A DNA stretch of 64,000 bases from Neodontobutis hainanensis (GCA_024349245.1 JALDNG010000026.1:2242501-2306500), one strand, 5' to 3'. Shown: positions 1 to 11,950, counted from the stretch's first letter. Notes: a model not told the origin generated them from the letters alone. Numbers and translations: made by a program.

Positions 1-853
1 CACTTTTACATGACAATACTGTACATCACCTTTTAATGTGACACGCCAACAATACACAGCACATAAGGCAAAGGCGTTTGGGTAAATTAGCACCAAAAGT
101 GTATCAGCGCTCTGTGAGTCTGTGAGTGCGTGTGTGTGTGTGTGTGTGTGTGTGGAGCTCTATCTGTTAGCAGTGTGGATGGATTGCATATGTGTGTGAG
201 TGAGTGTAACCCATTCTCCATTTGTCCATAAGATTATAAAGAGTTCACAGAGAGTTCATGTGCAAGGATAGAGCGGCTCCAACATCTTTCAACCCTCTTT
301 CCCCTGCACTGCTGCCTCCAATCACACACGGCCAGATAGTGACAGATACACATTAGTTCAAGAGTAAGAAAAACTTTCAAGCCGTTCAATGAAGAAAGGC
401 TTTCTGTGTAACGTGGAATATTTAGAGGAAACTTCATTTCCTTCCTTTTAGTCTTACAATAATGTGAAAAAGGCTTTTCTCATTAGTCTTATTGCCATAA
501 CTGTGTGTGATGCAGCAACTTCCTGGTATTGTTTTAACATGTGACTTTAAAGTCTATAAATGTGCTCCATTAAAAGCTTTATTGTCTCATTTAAAACGGT
601 AAAAAATATATTTAGACTTTATAATTAAATTCGTATTTATGACAGGTTTAGTAGAGTGGAATACGGTTCGATACATTTGGGGTCAAACTAAAAAAATAAA
701 AAAAACAAATGTTGATGTTATCACTAAACATGGTTAAATTCATCCTAACAGTAGGTGAAAAGTTTTGGGAGAAACCCAGCGTTAAAGACAAAACGTGAGC
801 AAAATATCACAGTCACTAAAAGATTTCCTTGAAATAAAAACAACACGGCTTAC
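1..853 (-). other. tshz2: Start of tshz2 intron 1 (partial)
   Basis: The splice donor GT of the first coding exon is at 853-852 on the minus strand, so lower coordinates are read as intron 1. In known TSHZ genes almost the whole protein is encoded by one very large second coding exon, which must lie beyond the left edge. The stretch is AT-rich, holds one GT microsatellite, and shows no exon or element I can recognise. That it is intron rests entirely on the exon call next to it. Confidence 0.75.
124..154. repeat. (GT)n microsatellite
   Basis: About 30 bases of nearly uninterrupted GT/TG dinucleotides inside the presumed tshz2 intron 1. Likely length-polymorphic. Confidence 0.9.
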
Positions 854-893
854 CCGCTGCCCGCTTGGGCGCCTGCTGTTTCCTCCGTGGCAT
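854..893 (-). CDS. tshz2: tshz2 first coding exon (teashirt zinc finger homeobox 2, N-terminus)
   Basis: On the minus strand an ATG at 893-891 opens MPRRKQQAPKRAA, 13 codons, plus one extra G at 854, and runs directly into GGTAAGC, a good splice donor with GT at 853-852. This matches the conserved N-terminus of teashirt-family (TSHZ) proteins, which are nuclear zinc-finger/homeodomain transcriptional repressors active in trunk, limb, muscle and neural development. In the family this tiny exon is followed by a long intron and one giant exon; the phase-1 ending fits. Lys at residue 10 and the RAA ending with a G-starting split codon match TSHZ2, whereas TSHZ1 and TSHZ3 have PRRSAA and PRRAAA as I remember them. 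A lies at -3 and the context before the ATG is CTCCAAA. Only this exon is present, so paralogue identity rests on few residues; a tshz3-like duplicate is the main alternative. Confidence 0.85.
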
Positions 894-1635
894 TTTGGAG
901 TCGCGGTTCACTACAGAGCCCAGGTGGAATCTGAATGCGGTCTACGATAGTCCATGCATACAGCCACACAGAGTGTGTTTGAGTCTTTATTTTGTCTCTT
1001 GGCTCGGGCTACTTCGCTCTCTCACATAAAAAAAAAATAAAAAAAAAAAAAAAAATCCAGTCACACGGAAACGCTTTGGAAAAGAAAGCAGATGTTAAAA
1101 CAGGCTTTCACCTTGCTGCTCTTCTTCTCGTCTTCCTCCTGCTACAACTACATGGGGCGAATCATGTCCTTTCACCATCCGTTTCCGTCCATCAGAGCCA
1201 CATATGTTGATCGACGCGTGTCACTCAGGCAGTGCAGGTAGTTCGTGTGGCTCAAATGTACCGGGAATGCGCGTAAAAAGCCTTCGCTAAAGGTACAGTA
1301 GTGGATTACGCACGGAGCAGGCGAGGGGGAGAGACGATGCCAGCAGACATCGATCCATAGAACAAACTGAACATTAAAAACTCCTCCCTCCTCGCCTGGA
1401 CTTGATGATGGCAGCGAGACATTTGTTACACTAGATAACCATGAGTTTATTAAAGGAACAGAGGCCAGGGAAAAGCACACAGGCAGAGCTGAGGGAGAGC
1501 GAGCTGCTGAACCGCTGCTGCTGCGAGCACTCAACCCTTCTCTGCTTTTGTTCTCCCACACGGCTTCCGCCCTGCTGCTGGATCAAAGAAATAAAAGTTT
1601 GTAGGATTAGCAGCAGATAGGACTTCGCCGCTAGA
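894..1635 (-). other. tshz2: Presumed tshz2 5' UTR / first exon
   Basis: Minus-strand sequence directly upstream of the tshz2 ATG. It contains more CpG than its surroundings, as expected near a developmental-gene promoter. Its 5' limit is a guess of about 30 bases downstream of a TTTAAAA box at 1669-1663. It may not be one continuous exon: a long minus-strand poly-T tract (1055-1028) followed by ATGTGAG|AG near 1021 looks like a splice acceptor, in which case the coding exon would begin near 1020 and the rest would be an intron and an upstream non-coding exon. A 71-codon ATG frame (1646-1431, minus) could act as an upstream ORF only if transcription starts above 1646. Confidence 0.55.
1028..1055. 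repeat. Poly(A)/(T) tract in the tshz2 leader
   Basis: Twenty-eight bases of A broken by one T at 1038. On the tshz2 (minus) strand it is poly-T, and could serve as the polypyrimidine tract of an acceptor ending at 1021. Confidence 0.85.
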
Positions 1636-1662
1636 GTCAGGGACATCCGTTATTCCTTCGCC

Positions 1663-1669
1663 TTTTAAA
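1663..1669 (-). promoter_or_regulatory. TATA-like box of tshz2 promoter (candidate)
   Basis: On the minus strand TTTAAAA (1669-1663) is followed by GGCGAAGG and then the CpG-bearing leader. Spacing would place a start site near 1635. No initiator was verified; a dispersed CpG-type promoter is equally possible. Confidence 0.3.
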
Positions 1670-2077
1670 GCAAAACAAGCCATTTATATCCATCAAACTA
1701 AAGCGTGTGCCTTAACACGTTGGTCTTGTCTTTACTTAGACGTACTCTGAAACGGTAGCGCCACACTTCAGTAAAACACAGTCAATCATTCATTTGAACA
1801 GTAAAGCTTTTGCATCAAATACAGGTTGGTTAAAGGGATGTTAAAGCTCATACAAGTGTATTTTTTCATTATTTTTTGCTTTTCACACGTTGTATTTAGT
1901 AGTTCTAACATTGCATATATGTAATAGCCTACTGTTTATTCATTTTTTCAGAAATAGGCTTGAGAATGTGATTACTTCATTCACTAATGTGTTACTTTTA
2001 GACCATTTCTTTATTTGTCAGTTATTGCTCATGAAGTTATTACAGTCATTTAAGCTAAGTAGTAAAGTAAAAAATAT

Positions 2078-2248
<171 letters not shown>

Positions 2249-3937
2249 AATAGTTTCAGACCTACATACAGATTATAAACTGAGTACTTCCTTGTTTTAG
2301 TACTTTTACTTTAGTTCTATGCCTCTTTAAAACAGTTGGACTATTACTGAACAAGGTATCTGGCACAAAGAACGTTTTATCTTCTCTTCAATCTGTTACT
2401 AAAGTCCTCTATACAGCCCATTTGTGGGATAAATGTAACTCGAGGTCTGTGTCTTTGTTTGTCCTGCCGTGAGATCACCACAGTGGATCCTGTGTTTCTC
2501 TTTAAAAGCCACTCATGACCTAATCAAATATGAAGCCGAGGTGATGGATGACTTCATTTCAGAGAGACAACACCCCTTAGAGATCCCGGCACGGCCCGCA
2601 TTACAAATGGCTTCCTGATAATATTCCATCACCCTATTTTGTGTCTGTCACTCATTTCTCCAGTGATACCAAAGAGGACCTCCCGTGAACTTCACCTGAA
2701 CCTGTGCGATCAATCACGACTGGGATCAAGCCTCAGCCATACCTGCATGACAGCTCCTAACACCCTGTGTGTACACAAAGTGCGTGTCCTGTGTGACAGG
2801 CCTAGAGCACCAGCATGCACCTACCCCTATCCAGAGTCACCAGGACAATACATTTGTATTCTGTGGGAAATATTACTTTTATACTCTTTGTCTATGTTTG
2901 TTGCATGCTATGAAATATTAAAAAGAGGCTGATTGGTCGTCCCATTTGATTAGTTGGGCTACAATCATGCTTCTAATTTCGAACATTTGGGCCTTCAGCT
3001 TGTTCACATAGACCAGTTTAGGTGCAGTCTGACACCTGCCAAGCAGAAGTCTTTTCACTGAATACTTTGACGCGCAAGTATTAATTTAGATAAGCACTTT
3101 TAATTCCGCCTGAGTCACTATAACATACCGGTCCTTCACCTTGAGTACAGGTGTGGCTACTCTACCCACCTCTGTCCCCAACACAGAAGCCACAAAAGTT
3201 TGTCTCCTGTTCTAACTTCCTCTTCCTGTTTACCTGCACCTAAGCAACGATGACAGATCTTAGTGCAGATGGTGGAATTTGTCTTCCCCTCGAGTCTTGA
3301 TGAGCTTTTCCAACTTCACATGGCTGCAGATCTCAAACCTGGCTGCCTGAGGATTTTCCGGTACACCGCTTGAACACTTAATCCGGCACTGTAACATAAG
3401 ATAACAAACATATGTCTCATTAGTGCTTTTTCCCTTAAGACACCTGTGGCTCTTCTTTAAGCGCAGCAAACAAATGTATGCACTTAATATTTTTGGACAG
3501 TAACCCAGGCAGGTGTTTTGTAAAGCCTGATGTGAGATAAGAGCTATTATCACGGTTGCTCAGACAAAGAATGGTAAGAAGACTCAGTACATTCCTTGAT
3601 TGTTTGCTAGAGCTTTTACAACCTCGTAGGTTTGATTTCCAGTCTGCAAACAACTATGCACTCAACCCACATCTGCCCACATTCTTTACAAGTCACCCAT
3701 GGCCACTTTAGGCCATATGTGACTTAAAGTTACTATCAGCATTTTAATCTCTGATCAACATGAAAGTCTGTCGTGAGATTTGATGTGAACATCTCAGAGT
3801 CAGAGGTTAACCTTGAGACTCAATATCAGGACCAATTATGTTAGCAAACTTTTGTGTACTTCAAAAGCAACCATAAAATCATTTATTTTGTATTAGGTAT
3901 AAATTGTGAGTGTGAGTTCTTTTAGGTAGCACTGGTG
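2249..3937. other. Intergenic; one candidate regulatory block
   Basis: No gene or repeat recognised. Positions about 2440-2640 are repeat-free and of mixed composition, like many conserved non-coding elements near developmental genes. The rest is ordinary AT-rich DNA. Confidence 0.4.
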
Positions 3938-4307
3938 AATAATAATAATAATAATAATAATGGATTGGATTTATATTGCACTTTTCTCCCGATGGACCAA
4001 GGGACTCAAAGCGCTCAATGGCCGTCCATTATTCATTCATACACAGTCACACTGGTGATGGTAAGCTACAACTGTAGATGCCCTGGGGCAGACTGACAGA
4101 GACGTGGCAGCCATTTTGCGCCTACGGCCTCTCCGACCATCACCACATACATTCACTGAACATTCTTACACATTCATACGAGGCAAGGTGGGTTAAGTGT
4201 CTTGCCCAAGGACACAACGACAGTATGAACTGTGGGGAGAGCGGGACTCGAACCCACTACCTTCCGGTTGTAAGACGACCGCTCTACCACTGAGCCACTG
4301 CCGCCCC
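3938..4307 (-). mobile_element. tRNA-derived SINE with LINE-like 3' tail (V-SINE-like)
   Basis: Read on the minus strand the element starts near 4307 with a tRNA-like head: an A-box-like TGGCTCAGTGGTAGAGCGG (4297-4279) and a B-box GGGTTCGAGTCCCGC (4255-4241). A unique body follows, then a tail giving AAAGTGCAATATAAATCC and a (TTA)n run at 3961-3938. The tRNA head plus a shared LINE-type tail ending in ATT repeats is the layout of V-SINE/HE1-type teleost SINEs. A related copy lies at 17200-17850. The copy is nearly full length. Confidence 0.85.
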
Positions 4308-7300
4308 AATAGTTAAATGAACATCAAGACCACAATCAATATGGTGGATGCTGGATAATCCGACTAAAATAAACAAAGAGGATGGCACGCAATGTTGCTG
4401 ATTGTATTATTTATTTTGTAATTTTGCAACTATGGCAATGTATGCTCTTTTAAAGTTTTGCTTTATTCATGGAATGAGGATTTTCTCAGATGTGTTGTTA
4501 TTGATTTCTAGTTCCCCATATGTTTGGGAGCTACGTCACATCTTTTTTATATTTCATCTCTGCAAATGATAAAAAGCTCTGGTTTACAGTTTTCCATGTG
4601 AATGCAACATTTTTGTATTAGCGCTAATGAGGAATCATTGCACACTCGGTAATGAGAGACAGAGAACAATAAAAACACATTAGTTGAACAAATAAGTATT
4701 TGCTCAGAGGTATACTGCTTAGTCCTTTTCAAACATACATTTTCTATTAAGAGGCAAGTTTAGGAAAGTATGACTACACAAAACTGCATGACACTGTAAG
4801 AACATAGTTATTCTTGATCAAAAATGTCTTACAACTCCAAAACTAGATCTAAAACTTTCTTGTGCGTATATAAGGGTTTGTTTTGAAAAAAGAAGTGACC
4901 AGTGCAGCAGGTAGAACCCTTTAATTCCACAGTGACTTAATAATGAGATATCATAAATAATAGGAAATGCAGACTTAATTTTTTATGTTTTTCAATGGCA
5001 TCATTCAGAAACCTTATTTTCTTACAAAAAACAAATGTAAAAAACAAAATGAGCCTAGAATCTAGAGGTCTAGGTCACTGCTAGAAGAATACGACAATTA
5101 GGACCTTGCATTGCCTTTTCTGTGTGACATTTGAGTCTGCTCTAACATTTCACAGGAATCCAATTGCATCCGTTCTTACAGTTTCAACAATAGGATTCTG
5201 AAGAGACATCAGAAGACTTGTTCACAGTAAAGGGGTAAAAAAAAACAAAAAAAGATACATGTGTTTTATTGGCTGACTCTGGACGTCTGGACACAAGCTG
5301 AAACTGTTTCCAATATCCGTGCACTGCGTTTAGTGTCACGCTCCTCCAAACAACCAAACATCATCTGTAATTACAAAGCTTTAGTCACGATAAAAGGAGA
5401 ACAATCCACAAAATCCAAGCCTGTTTTTAATTTATGAGAGGAATTTCATGTACAATAGACAATAGTGTGATTGAAGTCCAGGCTTCTCATTTTCAAAGCA
5501 GAACAAAAACATGCATACAGTCAAACGCAGTTGCTTGATTTGGAGATGTAAAGCGTGTAAAGCTTGTGAAAACTTACCAGAGCTACAAACAATAACCCAA
5601 CACACGCTTTACTGTCACATGATTGACAGGTAGTTTTAAACAAATATGTCTCAGAACAGGACTCGGAACTATGTTTTGGAAATGGGAATGACAAATCCCA
5701 TAAAAGAAGTGGTCGACGTGTGATTAGGCAGAGAGATCTCGGTACAATTACACAAATACAGTAGCATGTGGTCTGTCCCTGTTTAAGAACTACATGGTTT
5801 AGTTGAAACAAGCTGATGTGAGTCTTGTTGTTCTCGTTGAAAGCACGGTTAAAGGAGCTTTGTGGGACTCGGCATGTTTGTCCTCGGGGCTCAATGTAAC
5901 AGATGACAGAGATCATTGCAGCTTTCTTTCACCCCCCGCATCAGTCACAAGTCACTCCTGTTCACAACCGTATCGAGTACCACAGAGACATGAGGCCATG
6001 TGATATTGTTGCAAGGTTTGTACCTGATGTGAGAGGGTATGTTTTTTTTTATTCTTGGCAGCATTAAAAGTTTATGATTGTTTTTTTGTTAACATTAGCT
6101 AGACTTTTGATTTAATGTAGCCATAATAATATAACTTACATCCCGACTAAACACTCATGTCAACGTCATGCCCATTATAAGTGCTTTTTTTTTTTTTTTA
6201 TGTCAATAGTTGTATGTTACTAATACCCCACAATAATTGACTGTCCAAGTCAATTTAGACAAATTTTAGCAACTATGACGTCCCACTACCCTGCAACAGG
6301 TAGAAAAGTCGTTAGCATGTGTGTGGTTAGCAATAATAGCAACTGCTAAACACTAGAATCTGATCGCTATGCGCTGCTAACTCATCCATCTCACCAGGAA
6401 TACGTTTCCTCATAATGAACTTCCTGTCTTTTGTGTCACATGTAAACAGTCCAAGACATTAGCATCTTTGGTTAGTCAAGCTAGCTACATGCTACAATGC
6501 CTCGTCAAAGACCGAGGTTTCCACTTTGCCCAATACTTACAGTAATTCCTTGGAAACATTAGGTTTGATGCTGAAGGCTAAACGCTGATCTGTGGTGTCT
6601 ACAGTGAGGCCATGGTCCAGACCAGTGGCTGTTCATTTCCAGGTGGTAGAAAAGGAAGCCAGAAATAGGTCTCCACATTTGTGTTGAAAAAAGAAAGCAT
6701 CACACACACTCACACACACAAAAAACTAATCTTTTTGATTTTTTATAATTTAAATTAATAGTAAATTATAATTTGTTCAAAGACAAACGCATGGACAATT
6801 TTGCAATTAACAATTAGCAAAACTGGGCCATCTTAAAGCTCAAAATGCTTATCCCAGAGGCCTGAATTGATTTATTTCTCTATCATACAAATGTCCCAAA
6901 AATAGGCTGTTTTCAAGGAATGTACAAAACTATCTAGCATTAGCTTAAAAAAAAAAAAACGCTACAAGCAAACTTTAATTGAGCAATAAAGAAATGTGTG
7001 GTCAGTCTTACAGTAAAATACTAAAGCCATATTGTTTGCCGTGTTTGTTTTATTCAATTATTCTATTAACAATTCCTTTTTTAATGTTTCCCATATTTCA
7101 ATCAGATAGGCTGCTCTCTAAAGGTGTGTCCCAGCAGCAGCCACAGTGTTACAGACTTGATGTTACTAAGACATTTTAAATATGCACAGATAAATTTAAA
7201 TGTCATGTTAATAATAATTTCACTGAATTGTTGATTAGCATTCCCAGTGAGTGGCTAGTTTCTAGTTACAGAGCTATGACACTTTATCTCAGGTAGAATA

Positions 7301-7379
7301 GAACTATGACCCAGATGTAACTCGAACTGTCAGTCCTGATACAAAACTCATCAGAAAGGCCTTTTGAATCTTTGTTAAA
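4308..7379. other. Intergenic, no recognised feature
   Basis: AT-rich DNA with short A/T runs (around 5237, 6188, 6948) and a short imperfect CA run near 6696-6722. No coding region or mobile element recognised; longer open frames here are within chance expectation. Confidence 0.5.
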
Positions 7380-7880
7380 AGGAGTCTTTAGCCGGAGCTG
7401 TCATTCACTCCACAGTAAGTACAGTATATGGGGCATGAAGAGAGGCTGGTATTGTTTGTCGTCTTTTTTAACCCAATAACGCCCATGCAAACAATGTGCA
7501 ACACTGCTGCTTGACCTATTTCCTCTCATGTAATATATCGTTAAAGCAGCCTTGTGAAATGGCTTAATTATTCATGCTTGATTTCAAAATGAAGAGCTTT
7601 GAGAACATGGCTCCACAGGAGGATTGACACACGCAACGGTGCTCTTACAAGCACACACACACACACTGCGCCGCACTGGGGCCCAGGAAAAACCCACACA
7701 CACACACACACACCCTTAACTGAGTTCATCCACTGCGTTGTGCACCGAGCATTAAAGCAAGAGTGAAGATAAATGCCCTGTCAGCGCCTTTAATGATTTA
7801 TTTCAAACATTTCACTCGATCCAATAAGGTTACAATCTATGTCAGGTAATTGTTTATACAAAACAGAGGGCATTTTGTTT
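7380..7880. promoter_or_regulatory. Candidate conserved non-coding block with CA runs
   Basis: Mixed-composition, repeat-poor sequence with ATTA-type words (TTAATTATTCATGC near 7564), interrupted by two short CA runs (about 7651-7667 and 7693-7712). Regulatory function is inferred only from composition and from lying upstream of tshz2. Confidence 0.25.
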
Positions 7881-8244
7881 GTTTTATTGAGCAAAGCAAA
7901 CACATAAATGGATGCACTGTCACAATTATCAATTCACCACATTTTGTTCTCAGTAGAAGAATACTCCCTTTCTAAAGTTGATCATCTCACGTGCCAATAG
8001 ACGTTTCTATTTGTTTGTGTAATAACAGAACTTACAGCACGAATTGGTTATTTATTCGCTGGTTCTCCATAGGCAGGATGCAGGTTGGGGCAATGGATAA
8101 GGAATAGAACCCAGGACTTTACCAGCAGAGTCTTGGATTTTATGTGCCATGCTGAAAGACTTCAGTCCAAAATTGATAAAAGTCATTTGATAATCGATGA
8201 TCAAATACCACCTTTGATTCGGTGTTGACAAGTTCAAAGGGTCA

Positions 8245-8370
8245 ATGGGGAATCACTTTTTTAAAAGGGGCTATACAAACCTTTAGTATGCAAGTTTGTG
8301 ATTGGCCAAAGCGTGCCTTCTGAGGCCAAACATTCTATAAATCATATATTAAAATCCTTGATAAGAAAGC
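8245..8370. repeat. Dispersed repeat, copy 1 (GTGATTGGCCAAAGC family)
   Basis: Contains TGTGATTGGCCAAAGC followed by a related run and then ATTAAAATCCTTG. The same order of words recurs at 54330-54500, so these are two diverged copies of one repeat. No terminal repeats seen and the family is not identified. Confidence 0.45.
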
Positions 8371-8639
8371 CTTGGTGGTTGATTGCTGCCCAATTTTATT
8401 TAACAAAATTTTTGTCACATGGCAGACCATAATATTACTACAGATTTTAATTATAGATATTGATATTTAAATAGATATACATTCTCTGTATATTGTGCAG
8501 CGTTGCGTTTTATTGTTACCATTAATATACATTTTTACAATTTTATTTTAAATAATGCCACCATTCATGAAAGCAAAGTTGATTAAACATACACATATCT
8601 TGAATGTACAAGTGGAACCTATTTTATCTCTGAAACTTC

Positions 8640-9070
8640 AATATTTCAGGTATCATGGCTTCTGAAAAGGTGTGAGGCCTGGGTCCATATGTCGGCGTGC
8701 ACATACCGTTGCTCCTGACTTCGGCCCGTGCGTGTGCCGCAGTTAGGTGAGGCATGAGAGCAGCCTGTCACTTGTCCCATGCTATTGCTTTAGTCTGCGT
8801 CGACAGTGTGTCCACCCTGGGTTTGTCAGTGTCTATTCAGACCCGACCTGTCTTGTTCAGCTCATGGCAGAGGATGCTGATGGACATTTCCAGTCCTGCT
8901 TCTCAGTGTCCATCACTCGGCCGACGGATGCATTCCTGACGCATCTTAGTTTGAGCTCCTGAAATTTGTTGACAGTTGCAGAGGGTGGTCTGCATTTCTG
9001 CCACCCTCGATTACGGGAGATGTGATCTGATTCTGACTTGAGGGATGTAGGTTGCCTGCTGTGCATAAAT
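8640..9070. promoter_or_regulatory. Candidate conserved non-coding block
   Basis: Distinctly more GC-rich and CpG-bearing than its flanks, with open frames on both strands but no recognisable protein. A regulatory element or an old non-coding exon is possible; I see no splice pair that decides it. Confidence 0.3.
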
Positions 9071-9189
9071 GCTCAATTGTGGTCGATCGATATCTTGCTA
9101 ATAGGTTTTGAAAATTGAAAACAATGCAAGTAGAAAAGATGCGTAAACCCCGCTGAGGGATTTTTGAAATCCAAACCTAACAGGCTAAG

Positions 9190-9480
9190 TGAAGGTGGGC
9201 TAAGTGACATCCTTTATTTATTTATTTCCAGTCCTGGTGGATTACACTCATTCATCCTCTTTCATGTTTGTTGCTTTGCTGCCAGTCAATCTTCTGTTTG
9301 TTCCCTTAATTTCCTCCGAGTCGCTGATGAAAAAGAAGGAGTGTTTAATTAGCGCTCCCTCTGTTCTGTTGAAACATTTAGTGTAGTTTTATAGGGCCCG
9401 GAGTCTGCTTCTAATGGAGACGGAGGCGATCAGATAACCAATATTGCCACCCATGCTCTCTTTTCCTCGTCTTGAAGAGG
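9190..9480. promoter_or_regulatory. Candidate conserved non-coding block
   Basis: Repeat-free, with a homeodomain-type TTTAATTAGCGC (about 9345-9356) followed by GC-balanced sequence. Conservation untested. Confidence 0.3.
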
Positions 9481-10079
9481 ACAACTTCAGCTTTTAATAA
9501 ACATGTAATAAGAAGGAAAACAGCTGGTAGCTGCATCACAGATGGTGTCGTTCTTGGCATCTCCAAGGAAGGGACCACACATACAGATGGCTCATTATTC
9601 CAGCATTTGGTTATGCATATTGCACAAAATTTTATTCCAATGCTTAACAACCAGTATAAGCAATACAGGTGTTACTATTTTTCACAAGGCTTCCCTGTGA
9701 AATAAGCAGTCGGGATTATGGTTTTGGCCATGTGTGTAGACTGTATATTGGCACAAGTCAGGTCTGGAATATGACGTACTGTGATCTCAGTCGCTAACGT
9801 TGCACAGGGACAAAAGGTGACTTCTTTTATAACAAGTGACAAAGGCACGCTCTTTAATGGTGTCATGTATAGGCACACTAAGTAAACTTAACATAATGAC
9901 CAACATAATGAGCATGTAGCAAAGTGCTACATAAGTCAACAGAATATACCTTTTAGGCTTTTGTACAGAAGGGTTTGACCTCAAACGACACATGTAAATC
10001 ATTCTCTGGTTGTATCTTATCACACAATCCTCTCCATGTTAATATTTCAGGCTTGCCTTGTTGGCTGTTAATCTGCTCC
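9481..10079. other. Intergenic, no recognised feature
   Basis: No gene, repeat family or strong motif recognised. Confidence 0.5.
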
Positions 10080-10310
10080 ATGGCTAAACCTTCTGTCAGT
10101 CTTGCCTCGATGGTAGCTCTGTTTTCCAAAAATGCACCTTTGTGTCATTACGGTAACAGGCCGCAAACATCTCAGTGACTCGTTGATTAAGACAGAGGGG
10201 CAGATATCGATCACCACAGCGAAAACAAGTGAGCGCAGCCGGCCCAAAGCGAGGCCAAGTACATCCAATCCAACCTTGACCTCTCAGAAATCACTCATTT
10301 ATACGATATA
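10080..10310. promoter_or_regulatory. Candidate conserved non-coding block
   Basis: Repeat-free sequence around TCATTACGGTAACAGG (10146-10161) and GATATCGATC, more GC-balanced than its surroundings. Function inferred from context only. Confidence 0.3.
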
Positions 10311-10419
10311 CTGTAGACCATTACCATATTTCAAAATAGAGTATCCTTTGTGTATTATTTATATATGCTCAAACAGAAAATGTCACTGGTAAAACATAAT
10401 TTGAATGAAAACAAGGATT

Positions 10420-10640
10420 GGCTCCCGTGAGGAAAATGTGCTCTTGGTTTGAGTTTTTTTTTAGGTTGACTGTTTTAAATTACAGATGCTCTCTAATTGG
10501 CTACGGTCAAATAAAAACCCGCCTAATGAGGCATTGCATTCATTTGCTTATTTCCTTTCAAGTTGTTTGCCTTTGTATCTCAGAGCAAAAGTCTGCTCTG
10601 GTGCTCACTGGCGTTCCAGGCTGGGTATTCTTAGTAAAAA
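10420..10640. promoter_or_regulatory. Candidate conserved non-coding block
   Basis: Contains CTAATGAGGC and an octamer-like ATTTGCTTAT near 10540 in repeat-free sequence. Conservation untested. Confidence 0.25.
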
Positions 10641-11498
10641 GACTATTATGCCGCAAATGAACACGTAGCTTTTTTCTGCGACACAGCACCACTGCAGTAT
10701 TTACTCATTAGTCGTATAAGAAGCAGTAAGAACCACTCGACTCTCGTGTTATCTCACCTCTCTACACTATCAAGGTTCCCACGTATGCCAGAAAACCTGG
10801 AAGACACTTTTCAAGTCATAGGAGAAAAATAAAATGGCTTTTTTATGTTCTGGAAGGTCATTTCTTTCAACTGATGAGATTTCAGTTGACAGTTCTGTTT
10901 GGATAAATTTGTAAAATATTTTGGCCTCTAAATCCAAACCAGAAGATGCCTCCATAGGGCGCTTTTTCACAATGGACTGAAGAATAAAACCAGCAATAGA
11001 GCTGGCCCCATTTAAGTGAATCTAAGTAGACAGATATTTTTAAAAGTGTGTTTTACAAGAAATACCATATGACAAAACTGTTGAGGTGCTCATAAGTCAG
11101 CCAGACCACTAGGCGGCGATAACACCTTGATCTATTTCAGTGTTTAACTATGAGTTTTTAGCATTGTCTTATAACAGAAAAGGCAACACAAATTGAGCAG
11201 ACATCAGCACGTTTCATCTGTCTACAGGTTCTTATGGTAAATGTCACCTAAGAATTATTTTTTTTTAAATGTGTGTTTTTATTCTGTGACTTAAAACACT
11301 ATTTGGAAGTTTACGTGAAGCTAAAATGACTGGACACAAACACATTTTCTTGAGTTAAATGCACATAAAAAACTGCTTAAGTCGGAATCATTTTGGCTTG
11401 ACATCATATATATCGGCAGCAGACTAGCTCTAATAATGTAGGTATTTTACATAAAATTTTCCCTGAAAACAAAAGCTATTGAAGGCCATAAAACTATT
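10641..11498. other. Intergenic, no recognised feature
   Basis: AT-rich. Contains CCACTAGGCGGC (about 11106-11117), one mismatch from a CTCF core. Otherwise nothing recognised. Confidence 0.45.
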
Positions 11499-11950
11499 TA
11501 AAAAGGCACTGGGTGACTTTTGGCCAGGAGAAGGCACACAGACCCCTCTACAGACTATCTGTGTTGTTACTACAGCTGCTCCATATTCACAGACATCATA
11601 TGTTTACAAGTGGAAACTATCCTACCTGGCAATTTTAGAAGAAAAAAAAAACATGTCAATTTAGTATATTTTGTACAAATACAATTCTGCTATGGTCCAG
11701 TGTATTTGTCTATTTCTGCATCTCTAATTGAGTGCCCAATAGCATGTCACTCACGTCATCCTTTGCGATAGTTCTTCATCATATGGACAGGAAAGTTACA
11801 TTTCTGTCCAGCGTAGGCTACTGTGTCAGTGAGAGAGGCATGATTCTACTCAGGTCTTCTATTTTGTACTGCTTAGTCCTGTTAGGGCCAGTTAGTTGCA
11901 GGGCAGAGAATATATATTTTTGGGCTAAAAAGTACGTGGTGCACCTTTAT
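11499..11950 (+). mobile_element. Non-autonomous DNA element (MITE-like), copy 1, near full length
   Basis: Ends are imperfect inverted repeats: the left end TAAAAAGGCACTGGGTGACT (11499 on) and, reading inward from the right end near 11950, ATAAAGGTGCACCACGTACT. Both continue into TTTT and GCC. The interior shares GTCAGTGAGAGAGGCATGAT (from 11825) and TATTTTGTACAAA with copies at about 20930 and 41278. About 450 bp with no coding sequence. Superfamily unknown because the target duplication is unclear. Confidence 0.6.

Noticed and set aside
1172..1561. 129-codon minus-strand open frame in the presumed tshz2 leader, considered as an upstream ORF
   Set aside because: Its first codon is GTG and the only internal ATG is close to the end, so it is not a credible eukaryotic upstream ORF.
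4235..4307. tRNA gene suggested by good A- and B-box sequences on the minus strand
   Set aside because: The boxes belong to a SINE head: they lead into a SINE body and an ATT tail, and no proper cloverleaf end is present.
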